Position numbers and translations under genes: made by a program
The notes under the pieces: generated by a model
What the model saw: only the letters and a program-made list of their open reading frames with translations
Told to the model about the DNA's origin: nothing
The model's database searches: none
Assembly: GCF_052088025.1 (NCBI RefSeq)
Contig: NZ_JBQCYD010000006.1
Span: 1 to 64,000, forward strand
Length of the DNA: 64,000 nt
Direction: 5' to 3'
Origin: Anaeromonas sp052088025
Lineage (GTDB): Bacteria; Bacillota; Clostridia; Tissierellales; SIT17
In this document: positions 41,955 to 51,821 of the stretch, in pieces
Layout of the letters: each line of letters starts with the position of its first letter
How positions within the stretch are numbered: the first letter of the stretch is position 1

Positions 41955-43292
41955 ATGGATGTAATTGAAAAGGTATTAAGGGATGTTAAAAAGAGAAACC
42001 CTCATGAGCCTGAGTTTTATCAAGCTGTAGAAGAAGTATTAACTACACTTAAACCTGTGATTGAAAAAAACGCACGATATAGAAATATAGGTATTTTAGA
42101 AAGATTGGTAGAACCAGAAAGACAAATAATTTTCAGGGTTCCTTGGGTAGATGATAAGGGAAATGTAAATGTTAATAGAGGTTTTAGAGTGCAGTTTAAT
42201 AGTGCAATAGGTCCATATAAAGGCGGTATACGCTTTCATCCATCCGTATATTCAGGTATAATCAAATTCTTAGGTTTTGAACAAATATTTAAAAATTCTC
42301 TTTCCGGACTTCCAATAGGTGGAGGTAAGGGTGGATCTGATTTTGATCCTAAAAATAAATCAGATGGAGAAATAATGAGATTTTGTCAATCTTTTATGAA
42401 TGAATTATACAGGCATATTGGTGCAGATGTAGATATTCCAGCGGGTGATATAGGTGTAGGAAAAAGAGAAATAGGATATTTATTTGGACAATACAAGAAA
42501 TTAAAAAATGGTTATGAAGCTGGCGTTTTTACTGGTAAAGGCCTTACATATGGAGGATCACTTGTAAGAAATGAAGCTACTGGATATGGTCTTATCTATT
42601 TTGTAAAAAGAATGTTAGAAGAAAATAATCACTCTTTAAAAAACCAAAAAATCATTATATCTGGAGCTGGTAATGTAGCAATTCATGCTTGTGAAAAGTC
42701 AATTCAAATGGGTGCACATGTCATAGCTATGTGTGATTCTAAGGGATATATTTATGATGAAGATGGAATAAATATAGAAACAATCAAAAGAATAAAAGAA
42801 GTTGAAAGAAAAAGAATAAGTGAGTATGTCAAATATCATGAAAATGCAAAATATTATGAAGGTCAAAAAAATATATGGAATGTAAAATGTGATCTAGCAC
42901 TTCCTTGTGCCACACAAAACGATATAACTTTAGATGAGGCAAAAAAATTAGTTGAAAATGGAGTCAAATTTATTGGTGAAGGTGCAAACATGCCTTGTAC
43001 AAATGATGCACTCAAACTATTTCTTGAAAATGATATTTTAGTTGCTCCAGCTAAGGCTGCAAATGCAGGTGGGGTTTCAACTTCAGCTCTTGAAATGAGT
43101 CAAAATAGCATTCGTCTATCATGGACATTTGAAGAAGTAGATACAAAATTGAAAGAAATAATGGAGAATATTTTTGAAACAACAAGTAATTCTGCCAAGA
43201 TGTATAGTGATAAAAACAACTATATTGCTGGTGCTAATATAGCTGGATTTATCAAAGTAGCAGAAGCTATGCTTTCTCAGGGCATAATATAA
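41955..43292 (+). CDS. gdhA: Glutamate dehydrogenase, hexameric (NADP-type size)
   Basis: The only plus-strand gene. It oxidises glutamate or aminates 2-oxoglutarate. The 445-residue protein has the substrate motif GPYKGGIRFHPSV near 86-98, GLPIGGGKGGSDFDPK with the catalytic Lys near 118-133, PAGDIGVGKREIGYL, and the Rossmann GAGNVAIH near 234-241. Length and motifs fit the 450-residue class found in clostridia and E. coli. It may balance nitrogen from ornithine fermentation. An AAGGAG site is eight bases before the ATG; no clear -35/-10 is evident in the 95 nt upstream. Confidence 0.95.
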   Translation: MDVIEKVLRDVKKRNPHEPEFYQAVEEVLTTLKPVIEKNARYRNIGILERLVEPERQIIFRVPWVDDKGNVNVNRGFRVQFNSAIGPYKGGIRFHPSVYSGIIKFLGFEQIFKNSLSGLPIGGGKGGSDFDPKNKSDGEIMRFCQSFMNELYRHIGADVDIPAGDIGVGKREIGYLFGQYKKLKNGYEAGVFTGKGLTYGGSLVRNEATGYGLIYFVKRMLEENNHSLKNQKIIISGAGNVAIHACEKSIQMGAHVIAMCDSKGYIYDEDGINIETIKRIKEVERKRISEYVKYHENAKYYEGQKNIWNVKCDLALPCATQNDITLDEAKKLVENGVKFIGEGANMPCTNDALKLFLENDILVAPAKAANAGGVSTSALEMSQNSIRLSWTFEEVDTKLKEIMENIFETTSNSAKMYSDKNNYIAGANIAGFIKVAEAMLSQGII

Positions 43293-43316
43293 GCTTCCCA
43301 TATGGGAAGCTTTTTT
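43291..43316 (+). terminator. Terminator of gdhA
   Basis: A perfect 22-nt dyad AAGCTTCCCA/TGGGAAGCTT followed by TTTTTT on the plus strand; it overlaps the gdhA stop. Confidence 0.93.
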
Positions 43317-43322
43317 AATTAT

Positions 43323-44240
43323 TTATTTTTCATTTGATAAATCATATGCAAGCTTTGAAGCTACAAGTGCATTATTATATACTAATTCTATATTTGATTC
43401 TAAACTTTTTCCTTGTGTTATATCTTTAATCTTAGATAATAAGAAAGGTGTAGTTTCTTTTCCTTTTATTCCTTTTTCTTCTGCTTCTTTTACAGCATTT
43501 TCTATAGCAGTATTTATCTTTTCACTATCCATCTCATATTCTTCTGGTATTGGATTACTTATTACAAGTCCACCATCTAGATTTAAATCCCATTTTGTTT
43601 TTATAGCCTTAGCAAGTTCTTTTGTATCATCAACCCTATAATCTACATTAAATCCACTTTTTCTGGTATAAAAAGCAGGGAATTCATCTGTAGCAAATCC
43701 TATTACCGGTACTCCTTGAGTTTCAAGATATTCTAATGTTAAGCCTATATCTAAAATAGATTTTACTCCTGCGCATACTACAGCAACATTAGTATGTGCT
43801 AGTTCCATTAAATCTGCAGATATATCAAAAGTTTGCTGAGCCCCTCTATGAACTCCACCTACTCCTCCAGTTGCAAAAACTCTGATTCCTACAAGATCAC
43901 TTATAATCATAGTTGAAGCTACTGTTGTTGCTCCATTTAACTTTTTAGCTAATATAAATGGTAAATCACGTCTACTTGCTTTTACTACATTTTTTGCTTT
44001 CCCTAAATATTCTAGCTCTTCATCAGTTAAACCAACCTTTATTTTTCCATCTAAAATAGCAATTGTAGCTGGAATAGAACCATTTTCTCTTACTATTTCC
44101 TCTACCTTTCTTGCTGTTTCTACATTTTGAGGATAAGGCATTCCATGACTAATTATAGTTGATTCTAGAGAAACAACTGCTTTATTTTCTTCTAGTGCTT
44201 TTTTTACCTCTTCTTTTATTTCAATATATTTATTTAACAT
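43323..44240 (-). CDS. psuG: Pseudouridine-5'-phosphate glycosidase
   Basis: Cleaves pseudouridine 5'-phosphate to uracil and ribose 5-phosphate. The 305-residue protein has the family signatures VVSLESTIISHGMPYPQNVETA (about 22-43), the catalytic Lys region VKASRRDLPF near 85-94, and GGVGGVHRGAQQTFDISADL near 124-143. It overlaps psuK by 7 nt. Together with the kinase it makes a complete pseudouridine salvage route. Confidence 0.95.
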   Translation of the reverse strand: MLNKYIEIKEEVKKALEENKAVVSLESTIISHGMPYPQNVETARKVEEIVRENGSIPATIAILDGKIKVGLTDEELEYLGKAKNVVKASRRDLPFILAKKLNGATTVASTMIISDLVGIRVFATGGVGGVHRGAQQTFDISADLMELAHTNVAVVCAGVKSILDIGLTLEYLETQGVPVIGFATDEFPAFYTRKSGFNVDYRVDDTKELAKAIKTKWDLNLDGGLVISNPIPEEYEMDSEKINTAIENAVKEAEEKGIKGKETTPFLLSKIKDITQGKSLESNIELVYNNALVASKLAYDLSNEK

Positions 44241-45325
44241 ATATTCATCTCCTTTATTATTTTATTAATATTATCTTTAGATATATTTTTACTTACTGTA
44301 TCATGACTTCTCATTGTAATTATAGAAGTAGCTATTGAAAATACTACACTTTTTTCAATAGGAAAATCATTTAAATGCCCATGTATTAAAGCTGCAATAA
44401 AGGAATCACCTGCTCCTGTAGCATTTATGATGTTTATCTTGGGACTTTTTATATGACCTGATACATTTTCATTCTTATAAAATACTCCATCTTTTCCAAG
44501 AGTAATAACTATATTTTTAACACCTTGATCCAGAAAAAAATCTGCTGCTTTTTCTAAATCAACTTTTGTATCTATACTAATTCCACTAAGTATTTCTGCT
44601 TCATATTTATTGGGTTTTATAGTATGAAATTTCCCTATAATATCTTTTATTTTTAAAGCCTTGGTAGTGGATACTGTATCTATAAATATATCTTTATCAC
44701 TAAAATTATTAACAATATAATCTATAGTATCTTTAGATAAATTAGTGTCAATAACAATACATTTAGCCATATTTATAATTCCTGATTTTTCTCTTATATA
44801 ATCACTTGTAATTTCATCAAAAATATCCATAGCAGAAATAGCAATATCCATATCACCATCACTATCTAATATAGATAAGTAGGTAGATGTAGGATGTTTT
44901 TTTGAAATTAAAATATTATCTGTAACTATATTAGAGTTTCTAAGTTCATTTAATATCTTCTTACCATATATATCATCACCTAGAGCAGAAATTAAATTGA
45001 TTTTTTCCCCTAATAAAGATAGGTTTTCAGCAATGTTTCTTGCAACTCCACCTACAGAAAGTTCAACATCACCTGGATTTGAATCGTTTCTTATAAGTTT
45101 GTCTTTACTAAAACCTTGAATATCTATATTACTTCCACCTATAATTATTATTTCTTCATTGTTAAGAATATATCCTTTTCCCTTTATAATTCCCTTTTTT
45201 ATTAAATTGCCAATATGAACTGCAACAGAAGATCTTTTTATATCCAATATTTCAGCAAGTTGTTTTTGGCTTATAAGGGGATTTTCACTTATTATCTTTA
45301 AAATTTCACGTTCTCTATCAGTCAT
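44234..45325 (-). CDS. psuK: Pseudouridine kinase with N-terminal winged-helix domain
   Basis: A 363-residue fusion. Residues 1-58 form a MarR/DeoR-like winged helix (EREILKIISENPLISQKQLAEIL, then SVAVHIGNLIKKGIIKGKGYIL). The rest is a PfkB-family sugar kinase with GGSNIDIQGF (about 62-71), GGVARNIAENLSLLG and the anion hole motif NATGAGDSFIAALIHG. Such kinase-regulator fusions are known in psuK genes. A dyad at 45350-45367, overlapping the promoter -10, could be its operator, giving autoregulation by substrate. Confidence 0.93.
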   Translation of the reverse strand: MTDREREILKIISENPLISQKQLAEILDIKRSSVAVHIGNLIKKGIIKGKGYILNNEEIIIIGGSNIDIQGFSKDKLIRNDSNPGDVELSVGGVARNIAENLSLLGEKINLISALGDDIYGKKILNELRNSNIVTDNILISKKHPTSTYLSILDSDGDMDIAISAMDIFDEITSDYIREKSGIINMAKCIVIDTNLSKDTIDYIVNNFSDKDIFIDTVSTTKALKIKDIIGKFHTIKPNKYEAEILSGISIDTKVDLEKAADFFLDQGVKNIVITLGKDGVFYKNENVSGHIKSPKINIINATGAGDSFIAALIHGHLNDFPIEKSVVFSIATSIITMRSHDTVSKNISKDNINKIIKEMNIC

Positions 45326-45349
45326 CTTTTCACCAACTTAAGTTTATAT

Positions 45350-45395
45350 TATAAGCTTATGCTTATATAATACTATATTTATTATTTTTTTTCAA
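45350..45395 (-). promoter_or_regulatory. psuKG promoter with overlapping dyad operator
   Basis: Minus strand TTGAAA (45395-45390), 17 nt, TATTAT (45372-45367). A dyad TATAAGC-ATAA-GCTTATA (45367-45350) begins at the last base of the -10 and covers the transcription start, a repressor-type location. Confidence 0.7.
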
Positions 45396-45404
45396 GTATA
45401 ATTA

Positions 45405-46667
45405 TTATTTTTCTCTTAATTTTTTTTGATATTCATCATATTTCTTTTCAAGTTTATTATTAGCTGGTTCATAATATTTTTTGTTCTTTAAATTTCCCGG
45501 TAAATAATTTTGTTCTACATAGTGATTTTTAAAATTATGAGGATAAATATATTCTATTCCTCTTCCCATATCTTTTGAGCCTTTATAATGGCTATCCTTT
45601 AGATGATCTGGAATATCACCAATATTTCCTTTATCTAAATCATCTAGAGCTTTATTTATAGCTATATATGAAGAGTTAGATTTGGGAGAACTAGCAAGTA
45701 ATACAACAGCTTCTGCTAAAGGGATTCTAGCTTCAGGTAATCCTAGTTTATAGGCTGCTTCTACAGCGCTATTTGTTATAGTTAATGCATTTGGATAAGC
45801 AAGGCCTATATCTTCAGCTGCTATTACTAAAAGACGTCTACAAATAGATATAAGGTCTCCTGCTTTTATAAGCCTTGCTAAATAATGAATAGAAGCTTGT
45901 ATGTCACTTCCCCTTATAGATTTTTGAAAAGCACTTAAAGTATCATAATGATTATCTCCAAATTTATCATAATTAAAACCAGAAGTTTGAGTACACTCTT
46001 TTGCTACATCTATATCAATTGAAATAATTTCTTTATTGAAACTATAATATATTGCAGATTCTAAATCATTTAAAGATCGTCTTACATCTCCATTTGACAT
46101 ATTTGCTATATATTCTAGAGCTTTATCACTATATTTAATTTCTCTATCAGCTATATCTGTTTCTGCTATCTTTATAGCTCTTTTAAGTCCTTTTACTATT
46201 TCACTATTACTTATTTTTTTAAATTCAAATATAGTAGATCTACTTATTATTGCATTAAATATTGTAAAGTATGGATTTTCTGTAGTACTTGATATAAGTG
46301 TTATTTGTCCATTTTCTATGAATTTAAGTAATGATTGTTGTTGTTTTTTATTGAAATTTTGTATTTCATCTAAATACAAAAGTATTCCGTCTTTAGCTAA
46401 AAAAGTATCTAATTCATCAATAATTAATTTTATATCTTTTATTGAAGCATTAGTAGCATTTAATTTATACAATTTTTTATTTGTAGAATCTGCTATTATA
46501 TTTGCCACTGTAGTTTTTCCAGTTCCTGGTGGACCATAAAAAATCATATTTGGTATATGTTTTGATTCTATTATGTTTTTAAGTAATTTATTATCACCTA
46601 ATATATGAGATTGTCCTAAAACTTCATCTAATCTTTTTGGTCTTATAAGATCTGCAAGAGGTTTCAT
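45405..46667 (-). CDS. rarA: Replication-associated recombination protein RarA (MgsA)
   Basis: A 420-residue AAA+ ATPase that acts at stalled forks. Walker A GPPGTGKTT lies at 45-53, Walker B ILLYLDEIQNFNKKQQ near 95-110, sensor I SSTTENPYF near 126-134, sensor II NGDVRRSLNDLE near 192-203, and the C-terminal tetramerisation domain ends with HFKNHYVEQNYLP. An AAAGGTG site precedes ATG 46667. It is a single gene between the psu promoter and the ornithine-cluster terminator. Confidence 0.95.
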   Translation of the reverse strand: MKPLADLIRPKRLDEVLGQSHILGDNKLLKNIIESKHIPNMIFYGPPGTGKTTVANIIADSTNKKLYKLNATNASIKDIKLIIDELDTFLAKDGILLYLDEIQNFNKKQQQSLLKFIENGQITLISSTTENPYFTIFNAIISRSTIFEFKKISNSEIVKGLKRAIKIAETDIADREIKYSDKALEYIANMSNGDVRRSLNDLESAIYYSFNKEIISIDIDVAKECTQTSGFNYDKFGDNHYDTLSAFQKSIRGSDIQASIHYLARLIKAGDLISICRRLLVIAAEDIGLAYPNALTITNSAVEAAYKLGLPEARIPLAEAVVLLASSPKSNSSYIAINKALDDLDKGNIGDIPDHLKDSHYKGSKDMGRGIEYIYPHNFKNHYVEQNYLPGNLKNKKYYEPANNKLEKKYDEYQKKLREK

Positions 46668-46689
46668 ATTATCACCTTTTCTAAAAAAT

Positions 46690-46719
46690 TAAGGATATAA
46701 GAAAATTCTTATATCCTTA
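46690..46719 (-). terminator. Terminator of the ornithine operon
   Basis: A 14-bp stem AAGGATATAAGAA-type (46690-46703 with 46706-46719) with a 2-nt loop, followed on the minus strand by AATTTTTTAG, about 63 nt after the orr stop. Confidence 0.85.
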
Positions 46720-46782
46720 CATACAATAATATATCATCACCTATAACATATCAATTATTATCATTATCATTTTATTTTTATT

Positions 46783-47847
46783 TTACTCTATCTCTTTACA
46801 TACATATTTAGAAGTCATAAGTTTTAATATGCCTCCATAATTAAGATCAAACTTTACTTTATCTCCTAGTTTATATTCATCCTTACTATCAGTTAAATCT
46901 ACAATTAAATGATCACTACTTTGACCTATTATATTTATATTTTCATCAACAGTTATTAAATCTTCTATATCTATATCTTGTTTTCCTATAGCACATATCC
47001 CTCTTTTTCTTTTTCCTTTATCAATAAAAGTAGGTTTTCTACCAAAAGCATCCAAACCTATTTCCCCTATAGGTATCGAAGGTTTTTCTCTTATCTCTAT
47101 TAATTCAGTAATTAATTGAAATACATCACTATGGGTTCCTTTGATTAGATTGCCATATGCTGTTTCTCTACCTAATATTAATGATTCACCAAGTCGCAAT
47201 TGATTTATTTGAGCAGGCATATCATTTTTTTCTAATAAATGTAGTGAAGAAGAATTCCCTCCAGATAATATTTCTATATTTAGTTTAAATTTTTCCTCTA
47301 TGTTTTCTTTTATTTCTGATAATCTCTTAAGATTATCATTGGTAGGTATGACGCCACCATGGCAAGTTAGATTAGTACCAAGTCCCACTAACTTTATACC
47401 TTTTAGTTCTATTATATCCTTAATTAGTTCATAAACTTCTGATTCCTCAAATATACCTTCCCTTAAATCTCCCAGATCTATCATAAGTATAATCTTGTGA
47501 ACCTTTTCTTTTTCTAATGCAACTTCTGATAACTTTTTTATAGTTAGAAGCTCTGAGTTTAAAGACATATCAGCATAATCCACTATCTTTTCAACTTCTG
47601 AAAGCATAGGTAACCTGAGCATTAGTTTAGGTAAGGGAATATCTTTAAATAACTCTAGATTTTCTATTCTAGAATCAGCTAAAAATTCTATCCCTCCTTC
47701 AATCAATATATTAACTAGTTCAGAATTACCTGAAAAAACTTTTGTAACTCCTCCTGGAATAATTCCTTGTCTCTTACATATATCTACTAATATCTCAACA
47801 TTTTCTTTTAATTTATTCTTATTAATTGTGATTTTTGGATAAGTCAT
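46783..47847 (-). CDS. orr: Ornithine racemase (alanine racemase-fold PLP enzyme)
   Basis: Converts L-ornithine to D-ornithine, the substrate of OraSE. The 354-residue protein has the fold type III PLP Lys in GGVTKVFSG near 32-40, EFLADSRIENL near 55-65 and a SGGNSSSLHLL phosphate-binding stretch near 194-204. Similar YhfX or alanine racemase-like proteins exist, but location at the end of a complete ord-ortAB-oraSE cluster makes ornithine racemase the best call. An AAGGAG site precedes ATG 47847. Confidence 0.9.
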   Translation of the reverse strand: MTYPKITINKNKLKENVEILVDICKRQGIIPGGVTKVFSGNSELVNILIEGGIEFLADSRIENLELFKDIPLPKLMLRLPMLSEVEKIVDYADMSLNSELLTIKKLSEVALEKEKVHKIILMIDLGDLREGIFEESEVYELIKDIIELKGIKLVGLGTNLTCHGGVIPTNDNLKRLSEIKENIEEKFKLNIEILSGGNSSSLHLLEKNDMPAQINQLRLGESLILGRETAYGNLIKGTHSDVFQLITELIEIREKPSIPIGEIGLDAFGRKPTFIDKGKRKRGICAIGKQDIDIEDLITVDENINIIGQSSDHLIVDLTDSKDEYKLGDKVKFDLNYGGILKLMTSKYVCKEIE

Positions 47848-47858
47848 ATCTTACTCCT

Positions 47859-49229
47859 TTATATATTCATATTTAGACTTTTCTTAAGTAATTTAATGGC
47901 AGCCAAAGGATATTCTATAGATAAAACACCTAATGATGCCATAATATAATCATTATCAATTAAAATCAAAGCCTCTTGATTTGGAAATAAATCATTACCT
48001 TTATTGCTTTTTGCAATTGATTCCATTATTTCCATACTTTTTGGAAGTCTGCTTAGGGCTCCACCAGTACCAATAATATATTTTATATTTGTTAAATCCT
48101 TGCCTTCTGCTACAGTTTTCTTGCCTGAATCTCCATATAAGGATCTAAATTTCCCAGCATGTCTTTTTACAGAAGTAATTACAGCTTCTTTTGTAAGTTC
48201 CCCTACAAATCTTTTTTCTATATCAGATTCTGGTATAGGTTTATGATTTTTAATTAATTCTTCCAATTGTTCTTTTGTAATAGCTAGTTGTTTAGTTAAA
48301 TTATCCTTACCTATTCTTTCCACTATATTTTTCATGTTTATATAAACCCCTAAATCACCTTCTACTGTTCTTTTAGCTATTGGTTCAGGGCTTATCAGAA
48401 TTCTATTTACTTCTTCACTTCCTTCTGTAACAGAATGAAGGTCTGTTGTAGCTCCTCCTACATCAATAGTTATAATGTCACCTACATGTTCTTTTAAGAG
48501 CTTAGATGCTTCCATAACTGCTCCTGGTGTAGGCATAATATGACCATTTACCATATCCTTAACTTTTTCCATTCCTGGAGCATGGATTATATGTTCTTCA
48601 AATACATCTTGAATAACTTTTCTTGTAGGTTCTATATTTAAAGTATCTATCTTAGGATATACATTTTCTATAATATATAACTTACCTGGATAATCTTCAA
48701 ATATTAATTTTATTTCCTCATCATTTTCAATATTCCCAGCATATATTACAGGTACATCTAAATTTAATTCTGAAATTTTTTCTGCATTGAAAATCGCAGT
48801 ATCACGTTCACCATAATCCACTCCACCTGCAATAAGTATAATATTAGGATTTATTTCTTTTAACTTTTTAATATCAGTCCTTCTAAGTTTTCCTGCAGTT
48901 ATTTGATGTATATTTGCTCCAGCCCCAAGAGCTGCTTCTTTTGCAGCTCTTACTGTCATGTCATATACCAAGCCATGAACAGTCATCCTAAGGCCCCCAG
49001 CTGCTGAGCTGGTTGCAATTAATTTGTCATATTTTAATTCTTTTATATTCAAATTTTTCTTTAAATCAATTATTGCATTATTTACTCCAATATTCACATC
49101 ATTTTCTGCAACCGTTGTAGCAGATTGACCCTGACCAATAAACTCAGGATTTTCACTGAAAATATTATTAAATGCATTTATTACTGTGGTAGTAGAACCT
49201 ATCTCAGCAACTAAAACATTAATTTTCAT
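47859..49229 (-). CDS. GlmL/MutL-family protein, predicted chaperone of the aminomutase
   Basis: A 456-residue ASKHA-fold ATPase-like protein of the MutL (GlmL) family: VAEIGSTTTVINAF at the N-terminus, ASSAAGGLRM near 70-79, VDIGGATTDLHS-like IDVGGATTDLHSV near 250-262 and GTGGALSRLP near 400. In glutamate mutase clusters GlmL is thought to help load or reactivate the B12 enzyme. Here it follows oraE with a TAATG overlap, so it likely serves ornithine 4,5-aminomutase. Confidence 0.9.
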   Translation of the reverse strand: MKINVLVAEIGSTTTVINAFNNIFSENPEFIGQGQSATTVAENDVNIGVNNAIIDLKKNLNIKELKYDKLIATSSAAGGLRMTVHGLVYDMTVRAAKEAALGAGANIHQITAGKLRRTDIKKLKEINPNIILIAGGVDYGERDTAIFNAEKISELNLDVPVIYAGNIENDEEIKLIFEDYPGKLYIIENVYPKIDTLNIEPTRKVIQDVFEEHIIHAPGMEKVKDMVNGHIMPTPGAVMEASKLLKEHVGDIITIDVGGATTDLHSVTEGSEEVNRILISPEPIAKRTVEGDLGVYINMKNIVERIGKDNLTKQLAITKEQLEELIKNHKPIPESDIEKRFVGELTKEAVITSVKRHAGKFRSLYGDSGKKTVAEGKDLTNIKYIIGTGGALSRLPKSMEIMESIAKSNKGNDLFPNQEALILIDNDYIMASLGVLSIEYPLAAIKLLKKSLNMNI

Positions 49230-51442
49230 TACTTTTCATTCCTTTGTCTTCTTTTCTTTACTAGAGCTGTAGCAACATTTATTCCTTTGGTGCCCCTTCC
49301 AAAACCTGCATCCATACCATTTTTCTCTGCAATTTCTGGTGTTACTTGAGTTCCACCTGCTACTATAACAATATTTTCCCTTATACCTTTTTCTATTGCT
49401 AAGTCATTTATAATTTTCATATTTTTATAATGTACATTATCATGACTTATTATTGTTGAAACAAGTATTGCATCAGCATTTAATTCTATAGCGGCATCTA
49501 CAAGCTTTTCTACGGGAACTGAAGTTCCAAGATAATTAACATTTATACCATATTTTTCTATGCCACCATGTTTTATATCTATTATCTCTCTTAAACCAAC
49601 TGAATGCTCATCTTCTCCAACTGTTCCTGCTACAATAGTCATAGGATTATTTTCTATATCTTCTCTAATTTCTTCATCAGTCATTACTTTAGGTTTTGGA
49701 GGTATTACTAATTTATCTAAATCAATAGAAAAATCTACCTTTCCTTTTATCTCTACTCTCGTACCTTCAGCTTCTTGCATAATTTCTTTGTGAATTACTT
49801 CAACATCAAGTAAACCCATCTTTTTACCAATTTCTATTGCTGCAAATTCTGCTGTTCTTTCATCTATTGGTAAGAATAGTGTGGTTTGTACTATTCCATC
49901 ACCCTTCCATTCCATTTCAGGTTTTATCTTACTTGATTCCCTTAGCTCTTCAGTTTCAGCAAGTCTTAAGTTAACATTGTCATTTTCATCTAATTCATCG
50001 ATATAAACAATTTTATCCGAATCCTTTAATGTATCTCCACCTATTAATTTTGATGGATCTTCAATTGCACTTTCATCATATTGCTTAATATTATTATAAC
50101 CAAAGAATGCAGTAACTGGTGCCATATAATCTTTATCTCTTTCAAATATAGCTCCTTCACCAATTCCACCATCTATTTTTCTTGCTATTCCATCACCATT
50201 TCTTTCAGGATACTCTCCAGAATCTACAAAAAATCCTTGCTCTACTGCATTGAAATATCCTCCTACTTCTAGTATTTCTTCCATAAACAATATTGCTCTT
50301 TCTTTTAATTCACGTACCTTATCAGCAAGTTCACCTTTATCTCTTTTAAGCTCAATCATTTCCATTAATCCATCCATACCTACAAGAGCTTGTTTGGCAG
50401 TATCAGTACCTTCAATGTTGTATATATGCCAAGGTACATTTCTACCTTCATCAGGTGTTATAGTAGATTGTATTTCTGCTCTAGTTAATTTTGATATTAG
50501 TAGGTTTAATGTATGAGTAACTGTTGCTTCTCTTGTTGAAGATCCCATATATTTTGTATTTTGTTGTGCTCTCATTTTATATTCACTAAATAACTCTCTA
50601 AGTGCTACTGCATAAGGTAAATCTAATCTCATACTAGGAGCAGGTGGAGCTGTTGGTGGTACTGTAGATAAGGCAATATCTTCTTTTTTCATTCCAGATT
50701 TTACAGAAAATATAGAATTAATTGCATGCTGAACCATGAGTTCTGGCATTACCTTCCAAGCTTCTCTTGCTGTTGCATTAGCATTATGTGCACCATCTAT
50801 CTGCACAATACCTGAATGTGCCATTACACATTTAGCATTTGCTGCATCTACAAAAGACCTAACCATATTTATATTTCTATATAATACATTATATTGCGGA
50901 TCTTGATGCGCTCCATTTACTCCTTCTTCTGCAAACATAACTGCTATTTCAGGTCCCGAAACACCACTTACATATGAATGATAATTTATAGGTCTACCCA
51001 CTTCATCTTCTATTATATCTAGTGCTTTTCTTTGAGCTCTAACTTGTTTTCTTGTTATAGGTATTCCACCAATACCTTGTGGTGTACCTTCAATCAAACC
51101 ATCAAAATGACTTTGTCCTGCAGTTCTAATAACCATAAGATGATCAGCTCCATGCCATGCTGCCATTCTCATTCTTCTAATATCATCTTCAAATCTTCCA
51201 GAGGCTATTTCTGTAGTTATTATATTGGTAGGTTGAGGGTCAATATCATTAAAATAATGGGCTGATGGTAAGGGTTGACTTTTATCAAGGCTTTCTGAGC
51301 TATCATAATATTCAAATTGACCTATTTTTCTTTTTTCACCTGTGCCTTTTCTCCAAGTCCAACCTCTTCTTCTTGGTCTATATTTATCCAAGTCTTTTAA
51401 TATCTCTTCTATGTTTAATCTTTCATTAGTTTTAATGTTCAC
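49229..51442 (-). CDS. oraE: D-ornithine 4,5-aminomutase, large (B12/PLP) subunit
   Basis: Moves the terminal amino group of D-ornithine to give (2R,4S)-2,4-diaminopentanoate, using adenosylcobalamin and PLP. The roughly 737-residue protein has a TIM-barrel part with DHLMVIRTAGQSHFDGLIEGTPQGIGG, and a C-terminal B12 domain with the DxHxxG motif DEHSVG near 611-616 and GGTQV near 695. The start is taken as GTG 51442, directly after GGAGGTGG; the in-frame ATG 51457 contains that site. It overlaps oraS by 11 nt. Confidence 0.96.
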   Translation of the reverse strand: MNIKTNERLNIEEILKDLDKYRPRRRGWTWRKGTGEKRKIGQFEYYDSSESLDKSQPLPSAHYFNDIDPQPTNIITTEIASGRFEDDIRRMRMAAWHGADHLMVIRTAGQSHFDGLIEGTPQGIGGIPITRKQVRAQRKALDIIEDEVGRPINYHSYVSGVSGPEIAVMFAEEGVNGAHQDPQYNVLYRNINMVRSFVDAANAKCVMAHSGIVQIDGAHNANATAREAWKVMPELMVQHAINSIFSVKSGMKKEDIALSTVPPTAPPAPSMRLDLPYAVALRELFSEYKMRAQQNTKYMGSSTREATVTHTLNLLISKLTRAEIQSTITPDEGRNVPWHIYNIEGTDTAKQALVGMDGLMEMIELKRDKGELADKVRELKERAILFMEEILEVGGYFNAVEQGFFVDSGEYPERNGDGIARKIDGGIGEGAIFERDKDYMAPVTAFFGYNNIKQYDESAIEDPSKLIGGDTLKDSDKIVYIDELDENDNVNLRLAETEELRESSKIKPEMEWKGDGIVQTTLFLPIDERTAEFAAIEIGKKMGLLDVEVIHKEIMQEAEGTRVEIKGKVDFSIDLDKLVIPPKPKVMTDEEIREDIENNPMTIVAGTVGEDEHSVGLREIIDIKHGGIEKYGINVNYLGTSVPVEKLVDAAIELNADAILVSTIISHDNVHYKNMKIINDLAIEKGIRENIVIVAGGTQVTPEIAEKNGMDAGFGRGTKGINVATALVKKRRQRNEK

Positions 51443-51806
51443 TTCTTCCACCTCCATTAAATAATTCTATGGCCCTATCCCAAAGTTCTCCATCTAATAG
51501 TTTAAGTCCTGTTTCTCTTATTTCTAAATTTTTATCTTTTGATAGTTTGTATAATACATTTCCTGCGCCTTTTCCCATAAGACCTCTATCTATAACTCCT
51601 TCAACTATTGCCTTTGATTCTATACTAGAAAATCCCATTCTCATAATTACAGATCTTTCTATAGAAGGAGTTGTATTCTTTTTAGCTAAATCAACTACTG
51701 GATCCATTATTTTTTCAGCTAATTCCCAAAATTTACTTTCAAGTTCTGATTCAGATAAATCAGCTAAATGCTTTCTTCTTTCTTTAAAATCATCGTTTCT
51801 TTTCAT
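51432..51806 (-). CDS. oraS: D-ornithine 4,5-aminomutase, small subunit
   Basis: A 124-residue helical subunit: MKRNDDFKERRKHLADLSESELESKFWELAEKI and IERSVIMRMGFSSIESKAIV are typical of OraS. It assembles with OraE to form the active heterotetramer. ATG 51806 follows GGAGGTATATT, preferred over the in-frame 51821. Overlap with oraE suggests 1:1 production. Confidence 0.95.
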   Translation of the reverse strand: MKRNDDFKERRKHLADLSESELESKFWELAEKIMDPVVDLAKKNTTPSIERSVIMRMGFSSIESKAIVEGVIDRGLMGKGAGNVLYKLSKDKNLEIRETGLKLLDGELWDRAIELFNGGGRSEH

Positions 51807-51821
51807 ATAATATACCTCCAA

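Noticed and set aside
46668..46782. 6S RNA next to rarA, as in some Firmicutes
   Set aside because: The gap is 115 nt, includes a simple terminator hairpin, and lacks the long rod-like pairing with central bubble.
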